In this document: in pieces, positions 51,208-60,169 of the stretch
Position numbering within the stretch: position 1 is the first letter of the stretch
How the letters are laid out: every line of letters starts with the position of its first letter
Source: Williamsia sp. DF01-3
Lineage (GTDB): Bacteria > Actinomycetota > Actinomycetes > Mycobacteriales > Mycobacteriaceae
DNA: 64,000 nucleotides
NCBI RefSeq assembly: GCF_023051145.1
Contig: NZ_JALKFS010000005.1
Span: 248,001 to 312,000, forward strand
Direction of reading: 5' to 3'
Program-made: the position numbers and the translations under genes
Notes under the pieces: generated by a model
The model's input: only the letters and a program-made list of their open reading frames with translations
Database searches by the model: none
What the model was told of the DNA's origin: nothing

Positions 51208-52071
51208 ATGACCGAGTACCCACCGCGCGAGAACGAACCCAACGTCCCCCTCGGGAAGGGTTCGGGTCAGCCAGAGCCACCGGCCGGGCAGTACCCCCCA
51301 CCCGGCGGCCAGAACTATCCACCGCCCGGCCAGGGCTTTCCGCCTCAAGGCGGCTTCCCGCCACCACCTCCTCCGATGGATCAGTACTCCGCTCAGGGTG
51401 GCTACCCCGGGCCTGCCGGCTTCGGACCACCGCAACTATCGGTCGGCTCGGCTCTGAGTTACGGATGGTCCAAATACAAGGCAAATGCCGGCGCCTGGAT
51501 CGCGATCTGCCTGCTGTCCCTGGTGGCCAGCTGGTTTGTCCAGTTCGCGTTCTCCGGCTTTGATTTCCAGAATGAGTTGTCCGGTGGTGGGGCCGCGCTC
51601 AGTGTGATCGGGACGGTGCTGTCGTTCATCGTCAGCACGTTGTTCCGTGCCGCGTTCACCAACGGCGCTCTCGCCGAGCTCGACGGTAACCGGCCCCCGA
51701 TCGGCGCGTTCTTCAACTTCCGCAATCTCAGCGCGGTGTTCATCATCGCGGTCCTGGTGGGCGTAGCAACCGTCGTCGGGTTCATCCTGCTGATCATCCC
51801 CGGCCTCATAGTCTTGTATTTGACCTGGTACGCACTGACTTTCGCGATCGATCGTGATCAGGACGCCTTCACCGCGATCAAGTCGAGCTTCGAACTGACA
51901 TCGAAGAACATCGGGTCACTGCTCCTGTTGGCGCTGGCCTGCTTCGGGCTCAACGTCCTCGGCGCGATCCTTTGCTTGGTCGGCCTGCTGGTGACCATTC
52001 CGGTCACGCTCATCGCAAGCACTTACGCGTACCGCGTGCTCACCGGCGGTCCGGTGTCGCCAGTCGTGTGA
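51208..52071 (+). CDS. Membrane protein with Pro/Gly/Gln-rich N-terminal tail
   Basis: The 287-residue protein begins with about 75 residues of low-complexity, Pro-Pro-Gly repeats (PPAGQYPPPGGQNYPPPGQ and similar), then about five to six hydrophobic segments from residue 85 on (WIAICLLSLVASWFVQFAF, VFIIAVLVGVATVVGFILLI, LLLLALACFGLNVLGAIL). The pattern matches actinobacterial YciC/DUF4013-like integral membrane proteins whose role is unknown. AGGAG precedes the ATG. Confidence 0.85.
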   Translation: MTEYPPRENEPNVPLGKGSGQPEPPAGQYPPPGGQNYPPPGQGFPPQGGFPPPPPPMDQYSAQGGYPGPAGFGPPQLSVGSALSYGWSKYKANAGAWIAICLLSLVASWFVQFAFSGFDFQNELSGGGAALSVIGTVLSFIVSTLFRAAFTNGALAELDGNRPPIGAFFNFRNLSAVFIIAVLVGVATVVGFILLIIPGLIVLYLTWYALTFAIDRDQDAFTAIKSSFELTSKNIGSLLLLALACFGLNVLGAILCLVGLLVTIPVTLIASTYAYRVLTGGPVSPVV

Positions 52072-52091
52072 GTGCACCCGGAGCCCACTGA

Positions 52092-52499
52092 TCAGGTCGG
52101 ATGACCTTGCAGCTCAGTGGGTTCCGGGTCTTCGACGGGTTCGGGTCGCTGGCCCACATGGATCAGGTTGCCGTCAGGGTCGGTCACGTCTGCAACCCGC
52201 TCGCCCCAGGGCATGTCAGTGGGCCGACTGACAACCGTGGCACCCGCAGACACCAGCGCGTCGAACCCGTCCTCACAGCTCTCTGCGTACAGCCACAGCG
52301 CTCCCCGGCTGGGTGTCTCCGGTGCTGAGGAATCTGATCCGATTCCGAAAGACGACTTCCCGATCTGCAGACTCGCATAAACCGCGGGCCCTTCTTCCGG
52401 AAACCGGTAGACCAGTTGGGCATCGCATGCCTGTTGATAAAAGGCGACGAGGCGATCGAGATCTCGGCTGGACAGGATGGGGAACAACTCGGTGAACAC
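52092..52499 (-). CDS. VOC (glyoxalase/bleomycin-resistance) family protein
   Basis: The 135-residue protein has one VOC domain of paired beta-alpha-beta-beta-beta units: LFPILSSRDLDRLVAFYQQA, ASLQIGKSSFGIGSD, then WLYAESCEDGFDALVSAGAT and RVADVTDPDGNLIHVGQR with the C-terminal Glu position replaced. GTG start preceded by AAGGAGG. The substrate is unknown. It is convergent with the membrane-protein gene. Confidence 0.88.
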   Translation of the reverse strand: MFTELFPILSSRDLDRLVAFYQQACDAQLVYRFPEEGPAVYASLQIGKSSFGIGSDSSAPETPSRGALWLYAESCEDGFDALVSAGATVVSRPTDMPWGERVADVTDPDGNLIHVGQRPEPVEDPEPTELQGHPT

Positions 52500-52625
52500 G
52501 ATTGAAGCCTCCTTGCAGCCATGACATCGGTGTTGTCGCCCAGACTAGTCGCGTATCCGTTTGCTTCTCAGCCTGTTTCGATTCCGGGAGCCGGGTCCGA
52601 CAGATTTGTGCAGCGTGGGGCGATA

Positions 52626-53183
52626 ATGTCGGATATGCGGTCGCGGCACAAGATCCTCGAAGCCACTCGTGCACTCATCGCCGAGCAGGGGTTCGACGGC
52701 GTCAACATCGCTGCTGCCGCACACGCCGCGGGGGTGTCGCGGCAGACGGTCTACTCCATCTTCGGGTCCCGCGAGGAACTGGTCTCTTCGGCGATCGCCG
52801 ATCTCACCGTCCACGTGCTGGGAGACATCCACGCCCGGGTGGACACCATCGACACCTCGATCGCCTATGTTGTCGAACTCATCGTGGCCGGACGATCTGC
52901 GGTGCGCGCTGACCCCGTACTCGCTCTGCTGCTACGAGCACAGCAGGGCAACCCCGTGTTCGACACCGGCATGATGTCGCGAGCGAAACCGGTTGCCCGC
53001 GAGTTCCTCTCGCCTTTGGCAGCTCGAGATCCCCACGTCGCGGAAAACCTCGACAACATCGTCGAGATCGCTCTGCGCCTCGGCTTGTCGGTGGTGCTGT
53101 TCGACAGCGACGCCGTACACACCGACGATGATCTACGCCAATTCCTCACCCTGTGGCTTCGGCCTGCGCTGGAACCCACTTGA
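52626..53183 (+). CDS. TetR-family regulator
   Basis: The 185-residue protein has a TetR domain right at its N-terminus (HKILEATRALIAEQGFDGVN, then GVSRQTVYSIFGSREELVSS). It is 126 bases upstream of the cholesterol-oxidase-like gene and could regulate it. ATG 52626 is chosen; an upstream frame exists but has no domain support. It is divergent from the VOC gene. Confidence 0.92.
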   Translation: MSDMRSRHKILEATRALIAEQGFDGVNIAAAAHAAGVSRQTVYSIFGSREELVSSAIADLTVHVLGDIHARVDTIDTSIAYVVELIVAGRSAVRADPVLALLLRAQQGNPVFDTGMMSRAKPVAREFLSPLAARDPHVAENLDNIVEIALRLGLSVVLFDSDAVHTDDDLRQFLTLWLRPALEPT

Positions 53184-53200
53184 TGGCCCGGATGTAATTA

Positions 53201-53230
53201 TTGACACATTGGCCGATTACTGTCTAGTTT
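53201..53230 (+). promoter_or_regulatory. Sigma-A-type promoter of the cholesterol-oxidase-like gene
   Basis: TTGACA (53201) and TAGTTT (53225) are separated by 18 bases, about 80 bases before the ATG at 53310. This is the best matching -35/-10 pair in the window. Confidence 0.6.
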
Positions 53231-53309
53231 TGACCACGCCTGCAGAACGGTCACCACTCGCGTCGGCCAGGGCATTCGGGGTTTGTCCAGTTCGTGATTC
53301 GGGGGATCT

Positions 53310-54896
53310 ATGTCCGCGTTCGACCGCCGTTCCTTTCTGACCGGCGCTGCCGTGGTCGGAGCCGCCATCGCGAGTCCGGCCATCGCCCGCGGAAATCCCA
53401 CACCGCGAAAGCGCACCCCGGTTGTCCGTGAAGACCATCGGGCGATCGTCATCGGCTCGGGATTCGGTGGCGGTGTCGCCGCACTCCGTCTGGCTGAAGC
53501 GGGTGTGCCGGTAACGGTGCTCGAACGCGGAAGGCGCTGGGCGACAGGTCCGAACTCGGAGACATTCCCCAGAGCCACCACGCCCGACAAGCGCATTCTT
53601 TGGTACCGGTCTGCGCCTCAACTGTTCGGCAAACCCGCCGTGTTCGAGCCCTACGTCGGACTGCTCGAGGCGGTCCCCGGCGAGAACATGACCGCGCTGT
53701 GTGCGGCCGGGGTCGGCGGTGGGTCGCTGGTCTATCAAGGCATGACGCTGCAACCCGAAGAATCGGTGTTCAACACACATTTCCCCCAGGAACTCGACTG
53801 GGCGACCATGAATCGTGTCCACTACCCCCGTGTCGCCAAGATGCTCCGGCTCGCGGAAGCACCCGACGAGCTGATCGGCACCCCGAACTACCGGGCCGCG
53901 CGGGTGTTCGCCCAAAGCGTTCGCGAAGCGGGCCTGCCGGTGTCGAAGATCCCGATGCCGATCGACTGGAACTTTGCCCTCGACGAGCTGCGCGGGAAGA
54001 TGAAACCCTCGTACACCAACGGCGACGGCGCACTCGGCGTGAACAACGGCGGAAAACACTCGGTCGACGTCACCTATATCGCTGCGGCCGAAGCGACCGG
54101 GCGGGTTGCCGTGCACACGCAGCACCACGTCACCGATGTCGAGCGGACACCCGAAGGCCGTTGGCGGGTCTATGTGGACCGGATCGATTCGGCCGGAAAC
54201 GTTCTCGAGAACAAGATCTTGACCACCAACGCACTCGTGATGGCCGCCGGCAGTATGAACACCTCCAAGTTGCTGATGCGCGCCGCGGCAAAGGGACAGA
54301 TACCCGACATGCCCGACGACCTCGGCGGCAACTGGGGCAGCAACGCCGACCGCATCTACGTGTGGACCAATCTGGAGACCGAGTTCGGGGCGCCGCAAGG
54401 TGGGCCGGTCATCTACGGCAGCAAGAACTGGTCCGACCCGAACGCCGCGCACACCGTGATCCAGGCGTCGGTGCCGCCGCTGTCATTTGATGCCCGCAGC
54501 ACGATGATGGTGGGTTACGGAGTGAGCACAGGACGCGGCCGCTTCCACTACGACTCCGACCGTGACGACGCGATCCTGCGGTGGCCCACCGACAGTGACG
54601 CAGAGATCCAGAACCGCCATATCGGCCCCACGGTGCGCAAGATCGCGGGACCGGGCGGCATCCTCACCGACACCAACGAGTTCTTCCCTTCCACCTGGCA
54701 TCCGCTCGGTGGTGCCAGCATGGGCTCGGTGTGCGACCTCGAGGGTCGCGTGCGTGGGCAACGCGGTCTCTACGTTCTCGACGGCGCGCTGATGCCCGGC
54801 AACTCGGCAGCGTGCAACCCGTCGATGACCATCGCCGCTGTGGCTGAACGGGCACTCGATCATCTCGTCACCACCGATGTCGGTACGGTCATCTGA
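53310..54896 (+). CDS. Cholesterol-oxidase-like GMC flavoprotein, Tat-exported
   Basis: The 528-residue protein has a Tat signal (DRRSFLTGAAVVGAAIASPA), an FAD motif (AIVIGSGFGGGVAALRLAEA) and GVGGGSLVYQGMTL, as in the non-covalent cholesterol oxidases of Streptomyces and Rhodococcus. The catalytic His lies in STWHPLGGASMG (about 464) and the Asn in ACNPSMTIAAVAE (about 502). These enzymes oxidise the 3-hydroxyl of cholesterol, yielding 5-en-3-one that isomerises to 4-en-3-one. The nearby ketosteroid isomerase fits this route. Other 3-hydroxysteroids are possible substrates. Confidence 0.88.
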   Translation: MSAFDRRSFLTGAAVVGAAIASPAIARGNPTPRKRTPVVREDHRAIVIGSGFGGGVAALRLAEAGVPVTVLERGRRWATGPNSETFPRATTPDKRILWYRSAPQLFGKPAVFEPYVGLLEAVPGENMTALCAAGVGGGSLVYQGMTLQPEESVFNTHFPQELDWATMNRVHYPRVAKMLRLAEAPDELIGTPNYRAARVFAQSVREAGLPVSKIPMPIDWNFALDELRGKMKPSYTNGDGALGVNNGGKHSVDVTYIAAAEATGRVAVHTQHHVTDVERTPEGRWRVYVDRIDSAGNVLENKILTTNALVMAAGSMNTSKLLMRAAAKGQIPDMPDDLGGNWGSNADRIYVWTNLETEFGAPQGGPVIYGSKNWSDPNAAHTVIQASVPPLSFDARSTMMVGYGVSTGRGRFHYDSDRDDAILRWPTDSDAEIQNRHIGPTVRKIAGPGGILTDTNEFFPSTWHPLGGASMGSVCDLEGRVRGQRGLYVLDGALMPGNSAACNPSMTIAAVAERALDHLVTTDVGTVI

Positions 54897-54946
54897 GTCC
54901 ACGATCACCAGCGGTCGGCGAATCCCTTTCATAGTCAGGAATCACG

Positions 54947-56275
54947 TTGCTACACAACCTCTCCATGCGCAGCGGAGCCACCAGGCGGGTTCGCTTCGCG
55001 ATTCTGGCGCTGAGTGTCTCGGTGGTGACGGCTGCCGCCGTAGGCGCGGCTCCGTCTGCGTCGGCTGCCCCGTCCTCGGACTTCTACAGCACGCCCGCCG
55101 AGTATTCGACCACTCCGGGTTCGGTGATCCGAACCGAGTCGATGCCCCTGCTGGTGTCGATCCCGGGTGTGAACGGCCCGTGGCCGGGTTCAGCAAGCCG
55201 CGTCCTCTACACCTCGCGTCTGGAGAACGGTGAGCCGACGCCGGTCAGCGGCACCTTCATCGACTCGACCCAGCCGTGGCAAGGCGAGGGCGAGCGGCCG
55301 ACCGTCATCATCGGCCCGGGCACCATGGGTCAAGGCGATCAATGCGCACCGTCGCGAGCATTCGCCACCGGGTTGATCGCACAAACCGACCCTCTTTCCT
55401 TCTCCGCGAATCAAGAAGCGTTGTCGGCGGCACGCTGGAATGCCCTGGGCGCGAGGGTGTTCGTCACCGATTACGTCGGGCTGGGCACACCGGGCATCCA
55501 CACATACGTCAACCGCGTCGAGGAAGCCCACGCGATGATCGATGCTGCCCGAGCGGCAAACACACTCAGCGGTACCGGTTCTCGCACGCCGATAGCTTTC
55601 TGGGGGTACTCCCAAGGTGGTGGGGCATCGGCGTCCGCGGCCGAACTACAGCCGACCGACGCCCCCGAGCTCAACCTCAAGGGCACCTGGGCAGGCGCGC
55701 CCCCGGCGGATCTCCTCGACGTACTGGCAAAGGTCGACGGCAATCTGATCGGGGGTGTCATCGGCTACGCAATCAACGGCTTCGTCGCACGCCATCCCGC
55801 GCTCAAGAAGCCCCTCGCCGAACGCACAACGCCTGCGGGACAGGCGATGCTGGATCGCCTGGGCACCGAGTGCATCGGTGATGTGATCTTCCAGCAACCG
55901 TTCTTGCGCACCAGCTCGCTCACCAGGGACGGCAAGTCTCTACTCGAGAACCTCGACACCATTCCCGAAGCTGCTCCCATCTTCGAGGAACAACGCATCG
56001 GCACCCTGACACCGGCGAGTCCGGTGTTCGTGACCAGCGGCATCAACGACGACACCATCCCGTACGAGCAGGCGCGGCAGCTCGCAGGCGAGTGGTGTGA
56101 GAAGGGCGCCGACGTCACGTTCCGCACCAACCAGCTGCCGCCCATCACCCCGGGCTTGGTGTTGCCCAACCACTTCGGACCCGATCTCATCGACGGTCTA
56201 GGAACGGGTGGCGCCGTCGACTACCTCATGGATCGGTTTGCAAACAAGCCCGTCGCCGGCTGCACCTTCGACTGA
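54947..56275 (+). CDS. Secreted lipase (LIP/secretory lipase family)
   Basis: The 442-residue protein has a signal peptide ending near ASAAPSSDF (about residue 42), the nucleophile Ser in FWGYSQGGGASASAAELQ, and a later NDDTIPYEQARQLAGEW with the acid. His is likely in LVLPNHFGPDLIDG. The family (PF03583) cleaves triacylglycerols and other esters, including cholesteryl esters in some cases. I use the TTG at 54947 (AGGA upstream); ATG 54965 is the alternative. It follows the cholesterol-oxidase-like gene by 50 bases and may act with it. Confidence 0.88.
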   Translation: MLHNLSMRSGATRRVRFAILALSVSVVTAAAVGAAPSASAAPSSDFYSTPAEYSTTPGSVIRTESMPLLVSIPGVNGPWPGSASRVLYTSRLENGEPTPVSGTFIDSTQPWQGEGERPTVIIGPGTMGQGDQCAPSRAFATGLIAQTDPLSFSANQEALSAARWNALGARVFVTDYVGLGTPGIHTYVNRVEEAHAMIDAARAANTLSGTGSRTPIAFWGYSQGGGASASAAELQPTDAPELNLKGTWAGAPPADLLDVLAKVDGNLIGGVIGYAINGFVARHPALKKPLAERTTPAGQAMLDRLGTECIGDVIFQQPFLRTSSLTRDGKSLLENLDTIPEAAPIFEEQRIGTLTPASPVFVTSGINDDTIPYEQARQLAGEWCEKGADVTFRTNQLPPITPGLVLPNHFGPDLIDGLGTGGAVDYLMDRFANKPVAGCTFD

Positions 56276-56404
56276 CCAGACCGGCCCTCTCGCGGCCACC
56301 AGTGACCGGATCGATTCACAGATCAGGGCCGAGGTGATCACGACGTTGCGAGGTGCGCTCGGTACGTCCGATTCGCTGGACTGACGCCGATGACGCCGAC
56401 TCCG

Positions 56405-58006
56405 TCACACAGCCGTCAGTACTTTCGAGTAGAGACTGACACCCTTCGCGTCACGCAGATTCACCGTGAAGGTGCGATCTTCGGGGTTGATGGTCACCTC
56501 ACCGAAGTGCTGAAAGCCCTCGGCCGGTGAAACGTTCGCTTCCGTCGGCGCGTGCACGAACTCATACCGGGCACCGAACGTTCCATCGAGCGGGCTTTCC
56601 GGGAACGCGCCGGCGTTCAGTGGACCCGACACGAACTCCCAGAACGGCGCAAAGTCGGTGAACCCGGCTCGGCTCGGGTCATACGAGATGGCGGCGGTGT
56701 AGTGCACGTCGGCGGTCAGATAGACAATGTTGGGGACGTTCTTGGTCTGGGACAGGACTCTGGAGAACGCGATCTCGCGGCCGAGCGGTTGGCCGTTGTC
56801 TCCCTGGGCAACACCTTCCATCGATTTCGGGCCTTCGACGGGGTCCGTAGCTTTGTCAGGCACGACGATCGACAGGGGTAGGTCGTTCGCCACGACCTTC
56901 CACGTCGCCGACGACATCTTCAATCCGTCGATGAGCCACTGCGTCTGCTTGGCCCCGAGGACACCCTCCGGGCTGTTCGGGCTCCAAGCATCCGGGTTCG
57001 GATCTTTGTAGCTACGCATGTCGAGGACAAAGAGGTCCAAGTCCGGGCCATAGGCAATCTTGCGGTACAGACGTCCGTCGACGGCTTCACTGGGTTGGAC
57101 GGGCTGCCACTCCTGCCAGGCTTGCGCGGCGAAACCAGCGAGTTTGTCCACATCGGTTTCGGTGTAGCCCTTGCGATCCTGCCCGGCGAGGGACTCCCCG
57201 GGGAACCAGTTGTTGACCACCTCGTGGTCGTCCCACTGAACAATCTGCGGGACGTTAGCGGCGAACCTACGGTAGTGGGTGTCGGTCAGGTTGTAGGCGT
57301 AGTTGCCGCGGAAATCGTCCAGCGTCTCGGCCACATGCGATTTCGCGTCCGATGTCACGTTGACATACGTGCCACCGTTGTTCTGCTGCTGCGACTCCGC
57401 GACCGGGCCATCTGCATAGATTGCATCACCGGAGTGCAGGAAGAAGTCGGGCTTCAGATCAGCGATCGCGCCGAAGATCGCCATACCTCCCAGGCTTTCG
57501 TTGATGCCCCAACCCTGCCCCACAACATCTCCCGACCAAGCGAAGCGCATCTCTTTTGGTCGCGCCGGCACCGTGTTGAATACACCGGTCAGGGGCTCGG
57601 ACCGAGCGCCGTTTTCTCCCTCGAGGATCACGCGGTAGTGGATTGTCTGGCCGGGCTCGAGGCCGGTGAGTCGCACACGTCCGGTTCCGTCCGATGCCGG
57701 CGTGAGCATCGGGCCGCTAAATTGCCCTGTATTAGTGAAAGACTCGGTTGCGGATGTCTCGACGAACATGGTCGCCGGGGTGTCGGAGCGCGCCCAGATG
57801 AGGGCACCATCGGCGCGCGGATCTCCGCTTGCGACTCCGTGGGTGAGCCGCGGGCGTGGCACCGCCAGTCCGCTCGACGATGGTGACGTTGCCGACCCGG
57901 ACCCGCCACATGCCGCAAGTGCACTTCCGGCCGGGATGAGCAGAGCGCCGATGGCGCCGGCGCGCAGCAGCGTACGGCGGTTCAACATGGGATTCGTCTC
58001 AGGCAT
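56405..58006 (-). CDS. phoD: PhoD-type alkaline phosphatase, Tat-exported lipoprotein
   Basis: The 533-residue enzyme has a Tat motif (LNRRTLLRAGAIGALLIPAG) and a lipobox ALAAC, an N-terminal purple-acid-phosphatase-like domain (GVASGDPRADGALIWARSDT) and the metallophosphatase core: AWSGDVVGQGWGINESLGG, FFLHSGDAIYADGPVAE, WDDHEVVNNWFPGE and LTADVHYTAAISYDPSRAGF. PhoD hydrolyses phosphodiesters and monoesters outside the cell with Ca and Fe. ATG 58006 is preferred. With phoX it gives the window two secreted phosphatases. Confidence 0.93.
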   Translation of the reverse strand: MPETNPMLNRRTLLRAGAIGALLIPAGSALAACGGSGSATSPSSSGLAVPRPRLTHGVASGDPRADGALIWARSDTPATMFVETSATESFTNTGQFSGPMLTPASDGTGRVRLTGLEPGQTIHYRVILEGENGARSEPLTGVFNTVPARPKEMRFAWSGDVVGQGWGINESLGGMAIFGAIADLKPDFFLHSGDAIYADGPVAESQQQNNGGTYVNVTSDAKSHVAETLDDFRGNYAYNLTDTHYRRFAANVPQIVQWDDHEVVNNWFPGESLAGQDRKGYTETDVDKLAGFAAQAWQEWQPVQPSEAVDGRLYRKIAYGPDLDLFVLDMRSYKDPNPDAWSPNSPEGVLGAKQTQWLIDGLKMSSATWKVVANDLPLSIVVPDKATDPVEGPKSMEGVAQGDNGQPLGREIAFSRVLSQTKNVPNIVYLTADVHYTAAISYDPSRAGFTDFAPFWEFVSGPLNAGAFPESPLDGTFGARYEFVHAPTEANVSPAEGFQHFGEVTINPEDRTFTVNLRDAKGVSLYSKVLTAV

Positions 58007-58191
58007 ACCCCACAGGTTGTCGACCCCGAAAGACGCGAATCGAAACAGAACACCCACGGCCGGCGAACGTAAGGTTTCGTCGGGGTCAACTCCACTCCTT
58101 GAAATCGACCCGGGTGGATCGCCCGCTACCGCGTATCGCTGGTTCGCCGATCATCCGACTGCTCGCGAGACATCGGCCTGACGTTTTGGAT

Positions 58192-58207
58192 GGCTGTGAC
58201 CACAGCC
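58192..58207. promoter_or_regulatory. 16-bp palindrome upstream of the membrane-protein gene
   Basis: GGCTGTG-AC-CACAGCC is perfect and lies 49 bases before the ATG at 58257 in the 250-base gap after phoD. One half (TGTGA) resembles a CRP half-site. No other motif was seen in this gap. Confidence 0.4.
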
Positions 58208-58256
58208 GCAGCAATGAGCCAGACAAATACTCGGTTGCCTGTGCGACGATCACAGA

Positions 58257-59048
58257 ATGGGGAGTCAGCCGAACGCGACCAGCGATCGGTTGCTGACCAC
58301 CATGTTCCTCGTCGTCATGGTCGCTTTGGGTGGTCCGGCATTCATCGGGACTGCAGCGTCTGATGGGTCCCCGTGGGATTGGTTTCTGCTGACCGTATGG
58401 GTGTGCACGGTCCTTGGGGCCGCATGGTCGACCAGAAGGGCGTGGCGCACCCGGCGCACCCCCGATGCGGCTTTGCCGGATGTGGATGTAACCGCCACTG
58501 ATGTGGATCAGGCCGTGTACGGACACAACCGCCTCGACGCAGTCAAGGCACTACGCGAGACCTACCCCGCCCTAGGCCTTACCGACGCGGTGCATTTGGT
58601 CGACGCAGTACGCGAGGCGAACGGAATCGGTGCCAATTCCACCGAGAAGCGGCAACAGTCCACGAATTGGCTTCGTATGGTGTGGATCTCTTCCCTCTTT
58701 TTGGCAACCCTGGCCGGTGGCTATGTTGGCGCAGTCACTTCGACGACGATCGTGGGCGCCATCGTCGGGGCAATGATGGCGGTGCCGGCTGGGGCGATCG
58801 CGGCCCTGATCATCGTTGGCACTGGCGCACTCTTCCTCAGAGCCTCCGGCGGCGGTGAGCGGAGGGTGTCACGACACAGATGGTTCCGAGTTGTGTTCAG
58901 TGCCTACGTCAGTGCAGTCATCGGGATGCTGCTCTTCATCGTCTTCTTTGTTCTGGCTGGCGGAGACTCGGCACAAGTGCCGTACGTCGCGGTTGTCTGC
59001 CTCACCGGCTTGGTGGCTGCGATGGGTTTCTGCTTTCCACCAAAATGA
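58257..59048 (+). CDS. Membrane protein with L7/L12-C-terminal-like segment
   Basis: The 263-residue protein has two N-terminal transmembrane segments (about 12-32 and 42-58), a cytosolic stretch at about 85-115 whose pattern GHNRLDAVKALRETYPALGL then TDAVHLVDAV matches the ribosomal L7/L12 C-terminal fold, and four further hydrophobic segments from about 140. Function unknown. It is divergent from phoD and convergent with the GGDEF gene. Confidence 0.75.
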   Translation: MGSQPNATSDRLLTTMFLVVMVALGGPAFIGTAASDGSPWDWFLLTVWVCTVLGAAWSTRRAWRTRRTPDAALPDVDVTATDVDQAVYGHNRLDAVKALRETYPALGLTDAVHLVDAVREANGIGANSTEKRQQSTNWLRMVWISSLFLATLAGGYVGAVTSTTIVGAIVGAMMAVPAGAIAALIIVGTGALFLRASGGGERRVSRHRWFRVVFSAYVSAVIGMLLFIVFFVLAGGDSAQVPYVAVVCLTGLVAAMGFCFPPK

Positions 59049-59097
59049 CTGAACAGCCAGTCGCTGACAACAACCTCCGCACGCCGAGCTCGAAGGA

Positions 59098-60072
59098 TCA
59101 GTCTTCTAGGACATCTCGAATTTGCAGAGAGCCGAAGTCGACGGTGTGGCCGCCGCCCTTGTTGCGGGCGACGTACATCGCAGTGTCGGCGGAGCTGACG
59201 ATCTCCTCTGGGCTGCGTTCGTCGTGTGGCGATATGTGGGTGATTCCCACACTGGCGCGCAACCGGACAGCAGTCTCTTCGATGACCACCGGTTCGGTCA
59301 ACGCCAGGTGGATGGAATCGGAGACGTCGTCGACGAAGTCCTGATCCACTCCTTGGAGAACTGCGATGAACTCTGCACCGACGACCCGACCCAGCAGATG
59401 GGGCTGGGGAAGGCAGTCACGTAGGCGTTGCGCGGTCTCGGCGAGGGCCTCGTCGCCACGTAGGTGGCCCAAAGAGGCGTTGAGTTCTCTCAGCTTGTCA
59501 AAATTGATGACCATCACAACGTTGCTGCGGCCGACATCGTCGGGCGGAGACTCGAGCAGCGAGGCGAGGTGCTCAAGGACGGCGGGCAGCCTGGGAAGTC
59601 CGGTCAACTGATCGTTCACGTCGCCGGCGAACAAACGTTTCCGCGAGAGATGAAGTTCCGTGATGTCGCGGAACGACAGCAACACCGAGCAATCAGGATC
59701 GTCGATCCGTAGGTTAGCTCGGGACATTTCGAGCCACACCTTCTGACCATTGAGGCCATCGAAAGAGACTGTCGCAGTGTCTATTTTGTCGTCATGATCG
59801 GCTGGATTAGATAAAATACTTTGCGACTCAACGAGTTCTCCCTGGGAGTCGTGGAACAATATCCCGAATCCCTTCGGAAACGACATATCGTCGACCTGGC
59901 GTTCGTCGAGCTCGAACAAGCTGCTTGCCACGTCATTGGCGAGTTGCAGGAGCCCATTCTGTGACAGAACAATCGCACCGATCGGCAGCGCATCGATGAC
60001 GGCCGCAACGCCCTGCCAGTCCGCGTTGGTAGGCACGCTGTGCAGGCCGCCTGGGCGGTTGTTTCGGGTCAT
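59098..60072 (-). CDS. PAS-GGDEF protein with degenerate active site
   Basis: The 324-residue protein has a PAS-like domain (about 20-140, LPIGAIVLSQNGLLQLANDV) and a GGDEF-like domain from about 150. The LTGLP segment is present (VNDQLTGLPRL), but the active-site motif is RVVGAEF (229-235) instead of RxGGDEF, so diguanylate cyclase activity is unlikely. It may bind GTP or c-di-GMP as a sensor. No EAL domain is attached. It is 97 bases downstream of the MFS gene on the same strand. Confidence 0.85.
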   Translation of the reverse strand: MTRNNRPGGLHSVPTNADWQGVAAVIDALPIGAIVLSQNGLLQLANDVASSLFELDERQVDDMSFPKGFGILFHDSQGELVESQSILSNPADHDDKIDTATVSFDGLNGQKVWLEMSRANLRIDDPDCSVLLSFRDITELHLSRKRLFAGDVNDQLTGLPRLPAVLEHLASLLESPPDDVGRSNVVMVINFDKLRELNASLGHLRGDEALAETAQRLRDCLPQPHLLGRVVGAEFIAVLQGVDQDFVDDVSDSIHLALTEPVVIEETAVRLRASVGITHISPHDERSPEEIVSSADTAMYVARNKGGGHTVDFGSLQIRDVLED

Positions 60073-60169
60073 CGTTGGCCCTTCTCATCGAAGACTCACC
60101 AGTGAGCATGTCCAGTCACGTCGTGACACCAACGTAGAGGGATGCACGCTGCTCATGCGCAACGACCGA

